Positions 16,684 through 24,985 are shown, numbered from the stretch's first letter. The stretch is 64,000 nucleotides of DNA from Streptomyces aurantiacus JA 4570 (GCF_000414115.1 NZ_AOPZ01000337.1:22735-86734); one strand, 5' to 3'. Made by a program: numbers and translations. The notes: generated from the letters alone by a model not told the origin.

Positions 16684-17351
16684 GGTGCGCCTCCTTCGGC
16701 CGCGGCACCTTGCGACGCCGGTCCCCGGGCGTCTCCCACGGCGGCGCGCAGCACGCGAGCCGCCGCGAGCGGTCCCGCGTGGACGGGCAGCCCCAGGGCC
16801 GCGGACAGCGCGTCGGCGTGGGGCGCGAGCGAGTACTGGGCGAGGAGCACGCCGTCCGCGTCGCCGGGATCCGGAGGGACGTCCCCCGGGGCGATCACCC
16901 GGCCGACGGCCTCCACCGAGGAGCCCGCGGCCCGTGCGGCGGCGCGGAAGCGCTCCAGCGAATCGCTCAACGCCGCCTCGAAGGAGGCGAGCACGAGAAC
17001 CCGCCGGTGACCGCCCGCCAGTGCCGCGGCGAAGGCGGCGGAATCGGCCGCCAGGACCGGGACGCCGACGTCCGCGTCGGCACCCTCCACCACCGGCCCG
17101 TACAGCGAGCACGTGAGCAACACGCCCCGCGCGCCGCCCTCGACGGCGTACGCGATGAGCCGCCGCATCCGCTCGGCGAGGCCCGGGGTGAGCCCGCCTC
17201 GCGCGTCGGCGTCGGTGAGCAGGGCGTCGTCCAGCAGATTCCACGGCTCGGCGTCCGGGAAGGCGTCGGCGAGCCCGGCGACGGCGGGGCCGATCGCCGC
17301 CGGGGTGGCGCTGATCAGCGCGACGCGGGGGCGCGGCGGGGCGGTGTTCAT
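16671..17351 (-). CDS. Aspartate/glutamate racemase-like (maleate isomerase family) protein
   Basis: A 226-aa Asp/Glu/hydantoin racemase fold protein. The two catalytic thiol positions are visible as GVLLTCSLYG (Cys about 81) and, in place of the usual second Cys motif, DGVLLAQYSL (about 167-174), where Cys is absent. The protein may therefore lack classical two-base racemisation. Members of this fold occur in sugar-acid operons and may act on the oxo-acid. The start overlaps the end of the OtnI gene (ATGA) and its end overlaps the otnK start by 13 bp. Confidence 0.75.
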   Translation of the reverse strand: MNTAPPRPRVALISATPAAIGPAVAGLADAFPDAEPWNLLDDALLTDADARGGLTPGLAERMRRLIAYAVEGGARGVLLTCSLYGPVVEGADADVGVPVLAADSAAFAAALAGGHRRVLVLASFEAALSDSLERFRAAARAAGSSVEAVGRVIAPGDVPPDPGDADGVLLAQYSLAPHADALSAALGLPVHAGPLAAARVLRAAVGDARGPASQGAAAEGGAPCSE

Positions 17352-18235
17352 GCCGTCACCTCCGCGACCCAGCCGAGCCCGGCCACCGTGCCGCGCGCCG
17401 GCCGGTACTCGCACCCGATCCAGCCCTCGTACCCGGCATCGCGCAGGGCGCCGAGGACACGCGGCCAGCGGATCTCGCCGGTGCCCGGCTCGGTGCGGTC
17501 GGGCGGATCGGCGATCTGCAGGTGCAGGGCGTACGGCAGGCAGGAGCGCAGGGTCCGGACGAGATCGCCCTCGGTGACCTGGGCGTGGTACAGGTCCAGG
17601 AGCAGCCCGGCGCGGTCGCGGCCGACCGCCTCCACGACGGCCGTCGCCCGGGCCTGGGTGCGCAGGAAGTACCCGGGCGCGTCCCGCTCGTTCTGTGCCT
17701 CGACGACGATGCGTACGCCGGTGCCGTGCGCGCGGTCGACGGCCCAGGCGATGTTGGTGACGTACGTCGCGAAGGCGCGCTCGGCGCTCACGTCCGGGGG
17801 CGTGATCCCGGCCAGCACGTGCAGGAGCCCGGCGCCCAGCTCGGTCGCGTATTCGAGGCCGCGCTCGATCCCGGCGCGGAAGTCCGCGGCTCGCCCCGGA
17901 TGGCAGGCGAGCCCCGCGCGCTCCGGCGAACCCGGCTGCCCGGCGGGCGAGTTGATGAGCACCTGCCGCAGCCCCGCGGCCCGCAGCAGCGTCCGCAGCC
18001 GCGCCGGGGCGTACGGATAGGGATCCGCGTACTCGACACCGGCGAAGCCCGCCTCGGCCGCGGCGTCGAAGCGCCGCTCGAAGTCCAGCTCCGTGAAGAG
18101 CCACTTGAGGTTGGCCGCGAGGAGCGGCCCGCCCGGGACCCGCAGCGCGCCCACCGGCGCGGCCCGCGGGGCGCTCACCGGTGCGGCGGACGGTGCGGGC
18201 ACGCCGTGCCCGCCACGGTCGGTCCCGGCCCCCAT
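17348..18235 (-). CDS. otnI: 2-oxo-tetronate isomerase / hydroxypyruvate isomerase (OtnI family)
   Basis: A 295-aa xylose-isomerase-like TIM barrel. An extended N-terminus (residues 1-35) precedes the barrel start NLKWLFTELDFERRFDAAAE. Metal-ligand stretches are IVVEAQNERDAPGYF (Glu), LLLDLYHAQVTEGDL (Asp, His) and IGCEYRP (Glu). In the Otn pathway such enzymes isomerise 2-oxo-tetronate to 3-oxo-tetronate, the OtnK substrate. ATG 18235 has GGAGG seven bases upstream and overlaps the dehydrogenase stop (TGATG). Hydroxypyruvate isomerase is the alternative name for the same fold. Confidence 0.82.
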   Translation of the reverse strand: MGAGTDRGGHGVPAPSAAPVSAPRAAPVGALRVPGGPLLAANLKWLFTELDFERRFDAAAEAGFAGVEYADPYPYAPARLRTLLRAAGLRQVLINSPAGQPGSPERAGLACHPGRAADFRAGIERGLEYATELGAGLLHVLAGITPPDVSAERAFATYVTNIAWAVDRAHGTGVRIVVEAQNERDAPGYFLRTQARATAVVEAVGRDRAGLLLDLYHAQVTEGDLVRTLRSCLPYALHLQIADPPDRTEPGTGEIRWPRVLGALRDAGYEGWIGCEYRPARGTVAGLGWVAEVTA

Positions 18236-19242
18236 CACCGCACCTCCACGCGCGCGGCCGCCCACCCCGGATCGACGAGATGCCCGGGTGCCCGCCCGGA
18301 CAGGACGTCGACGACCTGGCGGGCCGCCGCCAGACTGGAGCGCGACCTGGCCTCCGCCGTCGCACCGGCGATGTGCCCGGTCACCAGCACGTTGGCGAAC
18401 GCCCGCAGCCGGGAGTCGGCCGGCAGCGGCTCACGCTCCGTCACATCCAGGGCGGCGCCCGCGAGTTCGCCCGCGGCGATCACGTCCGCGAGGGCCTCCT
18501 CGTCGACGATGCCGCCCCGCGCGGTGTTGATCAGATACGCGCCGGGCCGCATCCGGCGCAGCGCGGCCGCGTCGATCAGGTGCCGGGTCGACGCGTCGAG
18601 GGCGAGGTGCAGCGTCACGAAGTCGGCCTCGCCGAGCACCCCCTCCAGCGGCAGCGCGGTGACTCCGGTCTCGTCGAGGAACTCTGTGTCCAGGTGCGGA
18701 TCGTGCCCGACCACGCGCATGCCGAGGGCGAGTCCGAGGCGGGCGACGGTCCGTCCGATCGAGCCGAGCCCGACGACTCCGAGGGTCGCCCCCGCCAACT
18801 CCCGCCCGCTGGGCTGCGACCAGCCACCCGCGCGTACGTCGGCGACGCTCTGCGGAATGCCCCGGGCGCAGCTCACCATCAGCCCGAGCACGTGCTCGGC
18901 GACCGACTGCCGGTTGGCGCCGGGGGTGTGGGTGACGGCGACGCCGCGCCGGGTGGCGGCCGCGACGTCGACGTTGTCGTATCCGGCGCCGCAGCGGGCT
19001 ATCACCCGCAGGGCGGGGGATGCCTCGATCACCTCGGCCGTGAACGGGTCGGTCCCCGCCACGATGCCCGCGGCCCCCGCGTCGCCGACGGCCGCGGCCA
19101 GGGACCGCTCCGTCGCGCGCCGGTCCGAGGGCCGCGCGAAGACCGTACGGAAACCGGCCTCCCGCAGCAGCCGGTCGACCTCGCCGCCGGGGTCGAGATA
19201 GGCCGTGGTCACGAGCACCACGCGCGAGCTGTCATCACGCAT
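18235..19242 (-). CDS. D-2-hydroxyacid dehydrogenase (phosphoglycerate dehydrogenase-like)
   Basis: A 335-aa NAD-dependent dehydrogenase. The Rossmann motif LGVVGLGSIGRTVARLG is at about 153-169. The catalytic Arg sits in NTARGGIVDEEAL, the Glu in DVTEREPLP, and the His in LVTGHIAGATAEA. It probably oxidises the incoming hydroxy acid to the 2-oxo acid, the first step before OtnI. ATG 19242 has AAGGAGGA upstream. It is the first gene of the operon, preceded by a 19-bp palindrome in the region shared with the divergent GntR gene. Confidence 0.86.
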   Translation of the reverse strand: MRDDSSRVVLVTTAYLDPGGEVDRLLREAGFRTVFARPSDRRATERSLAAAVGDAGAAGIVAGTDPFTAEVIEASPALRVIARCGAGYDNVDVAAATRRGVAVTHTPGANRQSVAEHVLGLMVSCARGIPQSVADVRAGGWSQPSGRELAGATLGVVGLGSIGRTVARLGLALGMRVVGHDPHLDTEFLDETGVTALPLEGVLGEADFVTLHLALDASTRHLIDAAALRRMRPGAYLINTARGGIVDEEALADVIAAGELAGAALDVTEREPLPADSRLRAFANVLVTGHIAGATAEARSRSSLAAARQVVDVLSGRAPGHLVDPGWAAARVEVR

Positions 19243-19260
19243 CGGGATCCTCCTTGATCC

Positions 19261-19295
19261 ATCGCTATACTATAGCGATGAGCAAAATAGTATAG
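19261..19295. promoter_or_regulatory. GntR operator candidate: perfect 19-bp palindrome plus a second half-match
   Basis: ATCGCTATA at 19261-19269 and TATAGCGAT at 19271-19279 are perfect inverted repeats about one central C. A second copy of the core, ATAGTATAG, lies at 19287-19295. It resembles the TNGTATACNA-like sites of FadR-type GntR proteins. It sits 19 bp upstream of the dehydrogenase start and about 100 bp upstream of the regulator, suitable for controlling both. Confidence 0.75.
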
Positions 19296-19303
19296 GATTC
19301 GGC

Positions 19304-19337
19304 CGTGATCAAGAGGGGGGGAACACGTGATCAAGAG
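19304..19337. repeat. Direct repeat CGTGATCAAGAG, two copies 22 bp apart
   Basis: The 12-mer CGTGATCAAGAG occurs at 19304-19315 and 19326-19337, 22 bp (about two helical turns) apart, between the palindrome and the GntR gene. It may be part of the GntR promoter region. Confidence 0.6.
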
Positions 19338-19379
19338 AGGGCAGCGGCTGCGCTAGGGTCGGGCACCGAAGGAGGCATG

Positions 19380-20063
19380 ATGGCTACGACGCGCCCGTCC
19401 GCCCGGCAACCCCTGGCCGACAAGATGTACGAGGTACTCCTCGGCCAGTTCATGGACGGTCTGTGGTCACCGGGTCAGTCCCTCAACATCGGGGCCCTCT
19501 CCCGCGAGCTGGACGTCAGCCAGACCCCGCTCCGCGAGGCCCTGGCCCGCCTCGAACACACGGGCCTGGTCCGCCGCGAGGCACTCAAGGGCTACCGGGT
19601 CGCGCCGCTCTTCACCGAGCGCGAGCTGATCAAGCTGATGGACGCGCGCCTCGTCCTGGAACCGGCCGTCGTCCACGAGGCGGCCCGCCGCACCACGCCG
19701 GAGTTCCTGGACGAGCTCAAGGAGAGCATCGAGGAGCTCAAGCGCTGTGCGGCCGCGCCGCGCTCGGCATCGGTGCGCCCGTACTGGGCCGCCGACGAGC
19801 GCTTCCACCTGCGCATCGCCGCCCAGTGCGACAACCCGTTCCTGGAGACGGCGTACCGCTCCCTCGGCGGTCACGTCCAGCGCTTCCGCCTGTTCACCGA
19901 ACTCGGCGCCTCCGAGGCCGAGTCCCCGGCGCGGGAGCACACCGCCGTGTACGAGGCGATGGCGTCGGGAGACGCGGAGGGTGCCGCGAAGAAGATGCGG
20001 CGGCACATCGAGAACGCGAAGGCCCGGGCGTTGACGGACCGCCAGGCGGTGGACGGGGGCTGA
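19380..20063 (+). CDS. GntR family regulator (FadR subfamily) of the sugar-acid operon
   Basis: A 227-aa protein with an N-terminal winged helix (LNIGALSRELDVSQTPLREALARLE, about 30-70) and an all-helical FCD ligand-binding domain. The metal-binding pattern is visible (RLVLEPAVVHEAA, DERFHLRIAA, REHTAVYEAMASGD, RRHIENAK). FadR-type repressors with this domain bind organic acids. It is divergent from the Otn-type operon across a palindromic site, so it most likely represses that operon until the acid is present. Of two adjacent ATG codons (19377, 19380) the second has the better distance from AGGAGG. Confidence 0.88.
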   Translation: MATTRPSARQPLADKMYEVLLGQFMDGLWSPGQSLNIGALSRELDVSQTPLREALARLEHTGLVRREALKGYRVAPLFTERELIKLMDARLVLEPAVVHEAARRTTPEFLDELKESIEELKRCAAAPRSASVRPYWAADERFHLRIAAQCDNPFLETAYRSLGGHVQRFRLFTELGASEAESPAREHTAVYEAMASGDAEGAAKKMRRHIENAKARALTDRQAVDGG

Positions 20064-20073
20064 CCCTCCGGGC

Positions 20074-20097
20074 GGCAGTGGCAGTGGCAGTGGCAGT
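20074..20097. repeat. GGCAGT hexanucleotide repeat, four copies
   Basis: Four GGCAGT units lie between the GntR stop and a terminator hairpin. Non-coding; no function assigned. Confidence 0.8.
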
Positions 20098-20098
20098 G

Positions 20099-20132
20099 GT
20101 AGCCCCCGGCCCCGTCCGGGGCCGGGGGCTAC
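20099..20132. terminator. Perfect 15-bp terminator hairpin
   Basis: 20099-20113 pairs perfectly with 20118-20132 around a GTCC loop. It lies between the convergent GntR gene and the secreted protein gene ending at 20137 and serves both. Confidence 0.9.
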
Positions 20133-20136
20133 CTCG

Positions 20137-20739
20137 TCATGGCAGGGGCGCGGGCGTCGGGACCTCGACGACCTGGTCCCCGTCGGGTACGTCCTTCACG
20201 GTCACCGTGTTTCCCGGCACTCCGAGTCCCTGTGCCACGGCGGACGTCAGGCCGGCGAAGTCCCGGCCCTCGGGCACGGGGACCTGCTCGCCCTCGCCGT
20301 AGCTCTCGATCGCCTTGGTGAAGTAGCTCGGATGCCAGGCCCCGACCGCGCCCCTGACGTCCACGGACGTCACCGAGCGCCGGCCCACCAGGCTTTTGAT
20401 CCGCCCCAGGATCTGGTCGGAGCGCAGTTCGCCCGGCACTTGGAAGAGGCTCGCGTGCGCGCCCACCGCTCCGCCGCCCGAGCGCAGATGCACGGTCACG
20501 GTCAGGCAGCTGGTGACGCTGGGGTAGCGGATGACACCGCCGGGCCCCGCTTCCTTGACCTGCCCCTCCGTCACCACGGTCTCGGTCGCGGCGGGTCCCT
20601 GGGACGCGGTCGGGAGGGCGGCGGTGGCGGGGCCGGCGCCCTCGGCCGCGTGGGCCGTGACGGGAACCGCGAGGCAGGCCATGAGGGCCACCCCGGCCGT
20701 CAGGGTCGTCACCACGGACGGCGTCGGACGCGCACGCAT
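20137..20739 (-). CDS. Secreted protein with a CheD/CNF-like Cys-His motif
   Basis: About 200 aa with a signal peptide (ALMACLAVPVTAHAAEG, cleavage near AHA-A). The mature part contains IRYPSVTSCLTVTVHL followed by GAVGAH. The Cys-to-His distance is 17 residues, as in the CheD deamidase pattern SC...GxxH, and a later VDVRGAVGAW strand fits the same fold. I recognise no close family, so the link rests on the motif and spacing alone. Start: ATG 20739, or TTG 20775, which has AGGAG at good distance and would add SVRDLSIRVL. The 5' end of the gene is made of 15-bp tandem repeats. Confidence 0.65.
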   Translation of the reverse strand: MRARPTPSVVTTLTAGVALMACLAVPVTAHAAEGAGPATAALPTASQGPAATETVVTEGQVKEAGPGGVIRYPSVTSCLTVTVHLRSGGGAVGAHASLFQVPGELRSDQILGRIKSLVGRRSVTSVDVRGAVGAWHPSYFTKAIESYGEGEQVPVPEGRDFAGLTSAVAQGLGVPGNTVTVKDVPDGDQVVEVPTPAPLP

Positions 20740-20776
20740 GGACAAGACACGTATGGACAAGTCACGTACGGACAAG
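20732..20776 (-). repeat. Three tandem 15-bp repeats across the translation start
   Basis: Units at 20732-20746, 20747-20761 and 20762-20776 share the plus-strand core GGACAAG and CACG. On the minus strand each unit offers a TTG or ATG in the same frame, so the start codon may have been multiplied by the repeat. Confidence 0.85.
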
Positions 20777-21152
20777 AAGAGCTCCTGGCTGAGAGGTCGG
20801 GGGCAATATCGGGGGCAATAGGTGCCAAAGGGAGCCACTCTATGACGTGCTCCGCCCTCACGCCGCGCCCCGCCGGGTGGCCGGACCGGCCAGGCCGAGC
20901 AGCCCGAACTTGATTCGGAGCCCGCCGAACTCGCCGCCCGGGAAACCGAGTTCGACGTCCCAACCCCTTGCGTGGGCAACTACTCCTCTGCCACATTCGC
21001 CCCAGCCGAATATGGCATGCACGCGCCAGGGTTCAACCCGCCCGACGCGCGCGCGTTCCGACCGCACACCCATGCGATCCGCATACCCGTGCGATGCCTG
21101 GCGGCCAAGTCCTCATCCAGGACGCTCCAACCCCCACACAATGGAGACGACC
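20740..21152. other. Divergent promoter region between two secreted-protein genes
   Basis: About 410 bp without a convincing gene. It holds the 15-bp repeats at 20732-20776 and a tandem pair of the 12-mer TCGGGGGCAATA at 20797-20808 and 20809-20820, the latter about 60-80 bp upstream of the minus-strand start. The remainder leads into the protease gene; no clear promoter hexamers were found for it. Confidence 0.6.
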
Positions 21153-21896
21153 GTGCGAATATCCAGATCCAGACTCGTCCCCGCGCTCGCGGCCACCGCC
21201 ATCGCCGTCCTGGGGCTCGCCCCCACGGCAGCGGCCCAGACGGCGCCCAGCGCGAACGCCCCGGCTGCCGCGAACGGCACCTCGGCCCAGCCGATCATCG
21301 GCGGCGGCTACGCCAGCAACGCCCCCTGGGCGGCCCGGCTCTTCTCCAACGGCCGGCAGACCTGCAGCGCCACGATCATCGCCCCGACCTGGATCCTCAC
21401 CGCGAAGCACTGCGTCAGCGGCGGCGGGCTCTCGTTCCGCATCGGCAGCCTCGACCAGACCACGGGCGGCACCACGGCCAACGGCGTCAGCGTCCACAAC
21501 CACGCGTCCTCCGACCTCTCCCTGGTCAGGCTCGACCGCTCCGTGTCGGCCACCTACTCGCGCCTCGGCTCGCCGGGTTCCGTGTCGGTGGGCCAGACCG
21601 TGCAGGTGTACGGCTGGGGCGCGACGTCCCAGTGCGGTTCCGAGATCAACTGCCAGTCCCGGCTCCTGAAGGTCGCCGACGTCGTCGTGACCGGCGGCTG
21701 CAGTGACGCCTACGGCGGTCGCGCCATCTGCGCCCGGCGCGGCAACGGCATCACCGCGGGCGGCGACTCGGGCGGCCCGATGATGGCGGGCGGCGTCCAG
21801 GTCGGCGTCGCGTCCACCAGCGACCGCCAGACCACGACCGCTTACACGAACGTGACGGCGTACCGCTCCTGGATCCAGAGCGTGGCCGGAGTCTGA
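21153..21896 (+). CDS. Secreted trypsin-like serine protease (S1 family)
   Basis: A 247-aa extracellular protease with a signal peptide (residues 1-29, ending PTAAAQ), a short pro-region, and a mature part beginning IIGGGYASNAPWAARLF. The triad is visible: His in LTAKHCV, Asp in SSDLSLVRLD, Ser in GGDSGGPMM; three disulfide pairs are likely. The GTG at 21153 follows GGAGACGACC, whose GGAG serves as ribosome site; an ATG at 21141 is the alternative. Cleaves peptide bonds; the specificity-pocket residue was not assigned. Confidence 0.92.
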   Translation: MRISRSRLVPALAATAIAVLGLAPTAAAQTAPSANAPAAANGTSAQPIIGGGYASNAPWAARLFSNGRQTCSATIIAPTWILTAKHCVSGGGLSFRIGSLDQTTGGTTANGVSVHNHASSDLSLVRLDRSVSATYSRLGSPGSVSVGQTVQVYGWGATSQCGSEINCQSRLLKVADVVVTGGCSDAYGGRAICARRGNGITAGGDSGGPMMAGGVQVGVASTSDRQTTTAYTNVTAYRSWIQSVAGV

Positions 21897-22006
21897 GCCC
21901 GAGTCTCAGCCTTGGTCCGAAGACTGAGTGACGCCGGGCCCGCGTGCGTTGACGGCGCGGGCCCGGCCACCGACCCGCAGCACCCCACAGACCGGAGCCC
22001 TTCACG

Positions 22007-24205
22007 TTGCGTCCCCGCCCGCGTCTCCTGACCGCCGTAGCCCTCGCCCTGACCATGGCCGTCGGCTTCGCTCCCGCCGCCGACGCGCGGCCACCGGACG
22101 GGGACGCGAACGGCAACCTTTCCTCGTACGCAACCGGCACCCCCTCCTCGTACGCCGACGTCCTCGACCTCCAAGGCGTGCCGGCGTCCGCGCAGCCCGG
22201 CGAGTTCAACCCGGTCAACGTCTTCGCCGACCGCGGCGCCTGGCACGCCTACGCGCTGCCGTCGGCGGGCGACCCGTCGACGTACGGGGGCTTCACCGGC
22301 CCGCTCCACATCGCCCAGGAATACCCGTGGTGGCTGAGCAAGTCGTTCAGCCGGATCCGGCTCACCGAAGCGGGCAAGGCGCTCGACCTCGCCGCCCGGG
22401 GCACCCCGCGCCTCACCTCGCTGCCCGGGCTGCTGCGCCAGACGTACCGGCTCGACGGCCTCCGCCTCACCCTGGAACTGCGCTTCGCCACCGACCGCAC
22501 CGCACTCGTGAGGGCCCGGATCCACAACACCGGCCACGCGCCGCGCACCCTCGCCGCCGACTGGTCCGGCACGTTGTTGCGCCCCGAGGCGGCACCCGAG
22601 CGCGACGCGCCCGCGCTGAGGGCCACGCCCCGCGGCGTCGCCGTCGGCTTCGCCCGGGTCCGTGAGAAGTGGGACTACCTCACCGCCGGCACCGAGCGTT
22701 TCCAGGTCACCCACCGCGCCCCGGTCCGCACGACCGTCACGGGCGACACCTACCGCACCGACCTCGCCGCTCCTCTCTCCCTCGCACCCGGCGCGGCCCG
22801 CACCCTGGACTGGACCGAGAGCTACACCTTCACCGCGGCCGAGCGTGCCCGCGAAGCCGCCTCCGTGCGCCGCGCCCTCACCCGCCCCGCTGCCATCGCG
22901 GCGTCCGGGGACGCGCGCTGGCGCGGCTACGTCGCCTCGGTCACCCGTGGCGTCCCGGCCGACCGGCGCCGCCTTGCCGTGAAGTCGCTCGAAACCCTGG
23001 TCACCAACTGGCGTTCCGCCGCGGGCCGGATCCGGCACGACGCGATCAGCCCCTCCCTCTCGTACAAGTGGTTCGCGGGCGGCGTCTGGGCCTGGGACAC
23101 CTGGAAACAGGCCGTGGGCACGGCCCGCTTCGCCCCTCGGCTCGCGCAGTCCCAGATCCGCGCCATGTTCGACCACCAGATCCGGCCCACCTCGGCGACC
23201 CGCCCCCAGGACGCCGGCATGATCCCCGACGCCGTCTTCTACAACAACCCGGCCGACGGCGGCGGCAACTGGAACGAACGCAACAGCAAACCGCCGCTGG
23301 CCGCGTGGGCGGTGTGGGAGGTCTACCGGCACAGCGGCGACCGGGCCTTCCTGCGCGAGATGTACCCGAAGCTCGCCGCGTACCAGTCCTGGTGGTACCG
23401 CAATCGCGATCACGATCGCGACGGGCTCGCGGAGTACGGAGCGACGGTCGACCCGGCCAACGACAGCGCGGAGCAGCGCAGGCTCGCCGCCGCCTGGGAG
23501 AGCGGCATGGACAACGCGCCGCGCTTCGACGCCGGCCTCGGCACCTCCGTCGTCGCCAACCGCGACGCCTCCGGCACGGTGACCGGCTACTCGCTCACCC
23601 AGGAGTCCGTCGACCTCAACGCCTACCTCGCCGCCGACCAGGGCCATCTCGCCGACGTCGCGGGTGCGTTGGGGGACACGGCGGGGGAGCGGCGCTGGCG
23701 GGGCAGGGCCGCGGCGACGCACCGGGCCGTGCGCGAGCGGATGTACGCCGCGGAGGACGGCTGGTTCCACGACACGGCGCTCGACAGCGGCGAGCGGCTC
23801 ACCGCGCGGGGCCGGGGCATCGAGGGCGCGATCCCCCTGTGGACCGGCACGGCATCGCCCGCGCAGGCCGCCGCCGTACGCGACAAGCTCACGGACCCCG
23901 GCGAGTTCGCCACCCCCGTCCCCTTCCCGACCGTCGCCCGGAGCTCGCCCCACTTCGCCCCGCAGCGCTACTGGCGCGGCCCGGTCTGGCTCGACCAGGC
24001 GTACTTCGCCCAGGCGGGACTACGGCGGTACGGCTACACGGCACAGGCCAGGACGCTGACGGACCGGCTCCTGACCACCGCACACGGGCTGTCGGCCCGG
24101 AGCCCGGTGATGGAGAACTACGACCCCTTGACCGGCGCGCCCCTGAACTCGCCCAACTTCAGCTGGTCGGCGGCGGTGCTGCTGCCGATGCTGGCTCAGG
24201 ACTGA
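22007..24205 (+). CDS. Secreted glycoside hydrolase family 63-like (YgjK/MGH1-type) glucosidase
   Basis: A 732-aa exported α-glycosidase. It has a TTG start with GGAG nine bases before, a signal peptide (residues 1-27, PAADA), a β-sandwich N-domain (about 35-260) and an (α/α)6 barrel. The barrel shows WFAGGVWAWDTWKQAVG with the general-acid Asp, GGGNWNERNSKPPLAAWAV, and near the C-terminus VMENYDPLTGAPLNSPNFSW with the second catalytic acidic residue. This pattern matches YgjK and MGH1-type enzymes acting on short α-glucosides or related glycosides. It stands alone after the protease gene. Confidence 0.9.
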   Translation: MRPRPRLLTAVALALTMAVGFAPAADARPPDGDANGNLSSYATGTPSSYADVLDLQGVPASAQPGEFNPVNVFADRGAWHAYALPSAGDPSTYGGFTGPLHIAQEYPWWLSKSFSRIRLTEAGKALDLAARGTPRLTSLPGLLRQTYRLDGLRLTLELRFATDRTALVRARIHNTGHAPRTLAADWSGTLLRPEAAPERDAPALRATPRGVAVGFARVREKWDYLTAGTERFQVTHRAPVRTTVTGDTYRTDLAAPLSLAPGAARTLDWTESYTFTAAERAREAASVRRALTRPAAIAASGDARWRGYVASVTRGVPADRRRLAVKSLETLVTNWRSAAGRIRHDAISPSLSYKWFAGGVWAWDTWKQAVGTARFAPRLAQSQIRAMFDHQIRPTSATRPQDAGMIPDAVFYNNPADGGGNWNERNSKPPLAAWAVWEVYRHSGDRAFLREMYPKLAAYQSWWYRNRDHDRDGLAEYGATVDPANDSAEQRRLAAAWESGMDNAPRFDAGLGTSVVANRDASGTVTGYSLTQESVDLNAYLAADQGHLADVAGALGDTAGERRWRGRAAATHRAVRERMYAAEDGWFHDTALDSGERLTARGRGIEGAIPLWTGTASPAQAAAVRDKLTDPGEFATPVPFPTVARSSPHFAPQRYWRGPVWLDQAYFAQAGLRRYGYTAQARTLTDRLLTTAHGLSARSPVMENYDPLTGAPLNSPNFSWSAAVLLPMLAQD

Positions 24206-24236
24206 GGGCCGCGTAGCCGCTGAACCGCAGACAGGA

Positions 24237-24255
24237 ACCGGAGCATGGCGCTCCG
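24237..24255. terminator. Hairpin between convergent genes
   Basis: CCGGAGC at 24237-24243 pairs with GCTCCGG at 24249-24255 around ATGGC, between the glycosidase stop and the convergent nucleotidyltransferase stop. Confidence 0.6.
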
Positions 24256-24259
24256 GATC

Positions 24260-24985
24260 TCACGGGCTCCAGCCGTGCGAGTACCCCTCCCGCAAGGGCC
24301 CGCCGAGCAGAGCCAGCACCTCCTCGACCGCGCTCGCCAACGGAGCGGGCTCGGCCCGCTCGGCCACGGCCCGATGGCCGTCCAGCAGTGCCTTTCCCCG
24401 TACCGGGTCGGCGTCGAGCAGCCTGCGCGGCAGCCACTTGCCGATGCCTGTCCAGGCGTGATGATGCGCGGTGAGCAGGTGGGCGGCCTTCCCCACCACC
24501 TGGTCGGCCAGTGACAATTGCTCGTAGCGGTCGGCCGGCGGCGTGTCGACCAGGTCGTCCATGAAGCAGGTGAGGACATAACGGCCGTGCTCCCGCTCCG
24601 CCACGGTGAGCGGGGGAGGCCCGGAGGCGAGCACCTCCTGGGCCAGCCGCCGCGTGCGGGCCACATGACCGTACGGGTCGGCGAGGGACACGCCCTGGTC
24701 GTACAGGAAGAGGACGGTGCCGCGGCGGCGGTTCCTGTCCCACGCGAAGAACTCCGGTATGTCCGCGAGGGTGTTGAGGAACAGCTCGGCGAGGCGGCCA
24801 TCGTGGCGGACCACCTCCCGCCGGCTGGTGTCCGAGTCCGGCAGGAGGATGGCCACGTCGAGATCGCTCGTCGGGGTGGCCCGCCCATGGGCCGCGGAGC
24901 CGCCGAGCAGGGCGCCCAGTGCGTGCGGGAAGCGCGCCTCGACCAGCCGCGCGGCCTCGGCGTGCAACGTCTCGTGATCGTTCAT
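24260..24985 (-). CDS. Nucleotidyltransferase domain protein (MNT/aminoglycoside adenylyltransferase-like)
   Basis: A 241-aa pol-β-type nucleotidyltransferase. Residues 26-48 carry the active-site signature LLGGSAAHGRATPTSDLDVA with the GS and D-x-D metal ligands. The C-terminal half is helical with ADQVVGKAAHLLTAHHHAW. The family transfers NMP to small molecules or proteins; no antitoxin-like HEPN partner is adjacent. A second nucleotidyltransferase gene lies 83 bp upstream on the same strand. Confidence 0.85.
   Translation of the reverse strand: MNDHETLHAEAARLVEARFPHALGALLGGSAAHGRATPTSDLDVAILLPDSDTSRREVVRHDGRLAELFLNTLADIPEFFAWDRNRRRGTVLFLYDQGVSLADPYGHVARTRRLAQEVLASGPPPLTVAEREHGRYVLTCFMDDLVDTPPADRYEQLSLADQVVGKAAHLLTAHHHAWTGIGKWLPRRLLDADPVRGKALLDGHRAVAERAEPAPLASAVEEVLALLGGPLREGYSHGWSP

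Noticed and set aside
14026..17244. A single minus-strand frame of 1072 codons seen as one giant protein
   Set aside because: It combines an out-of-frame start, OtnK with a +1 frameshift, and the OtnC fusion. Domain ends and the ATGA overlap show separate genes.
16671..17351. Call as a functional hydantoin or aspartate racemase
   Set aside because: Only the first catalytic Cys is visible; the second position reads AQYSL, so a two-base racemase cannot be asserted.
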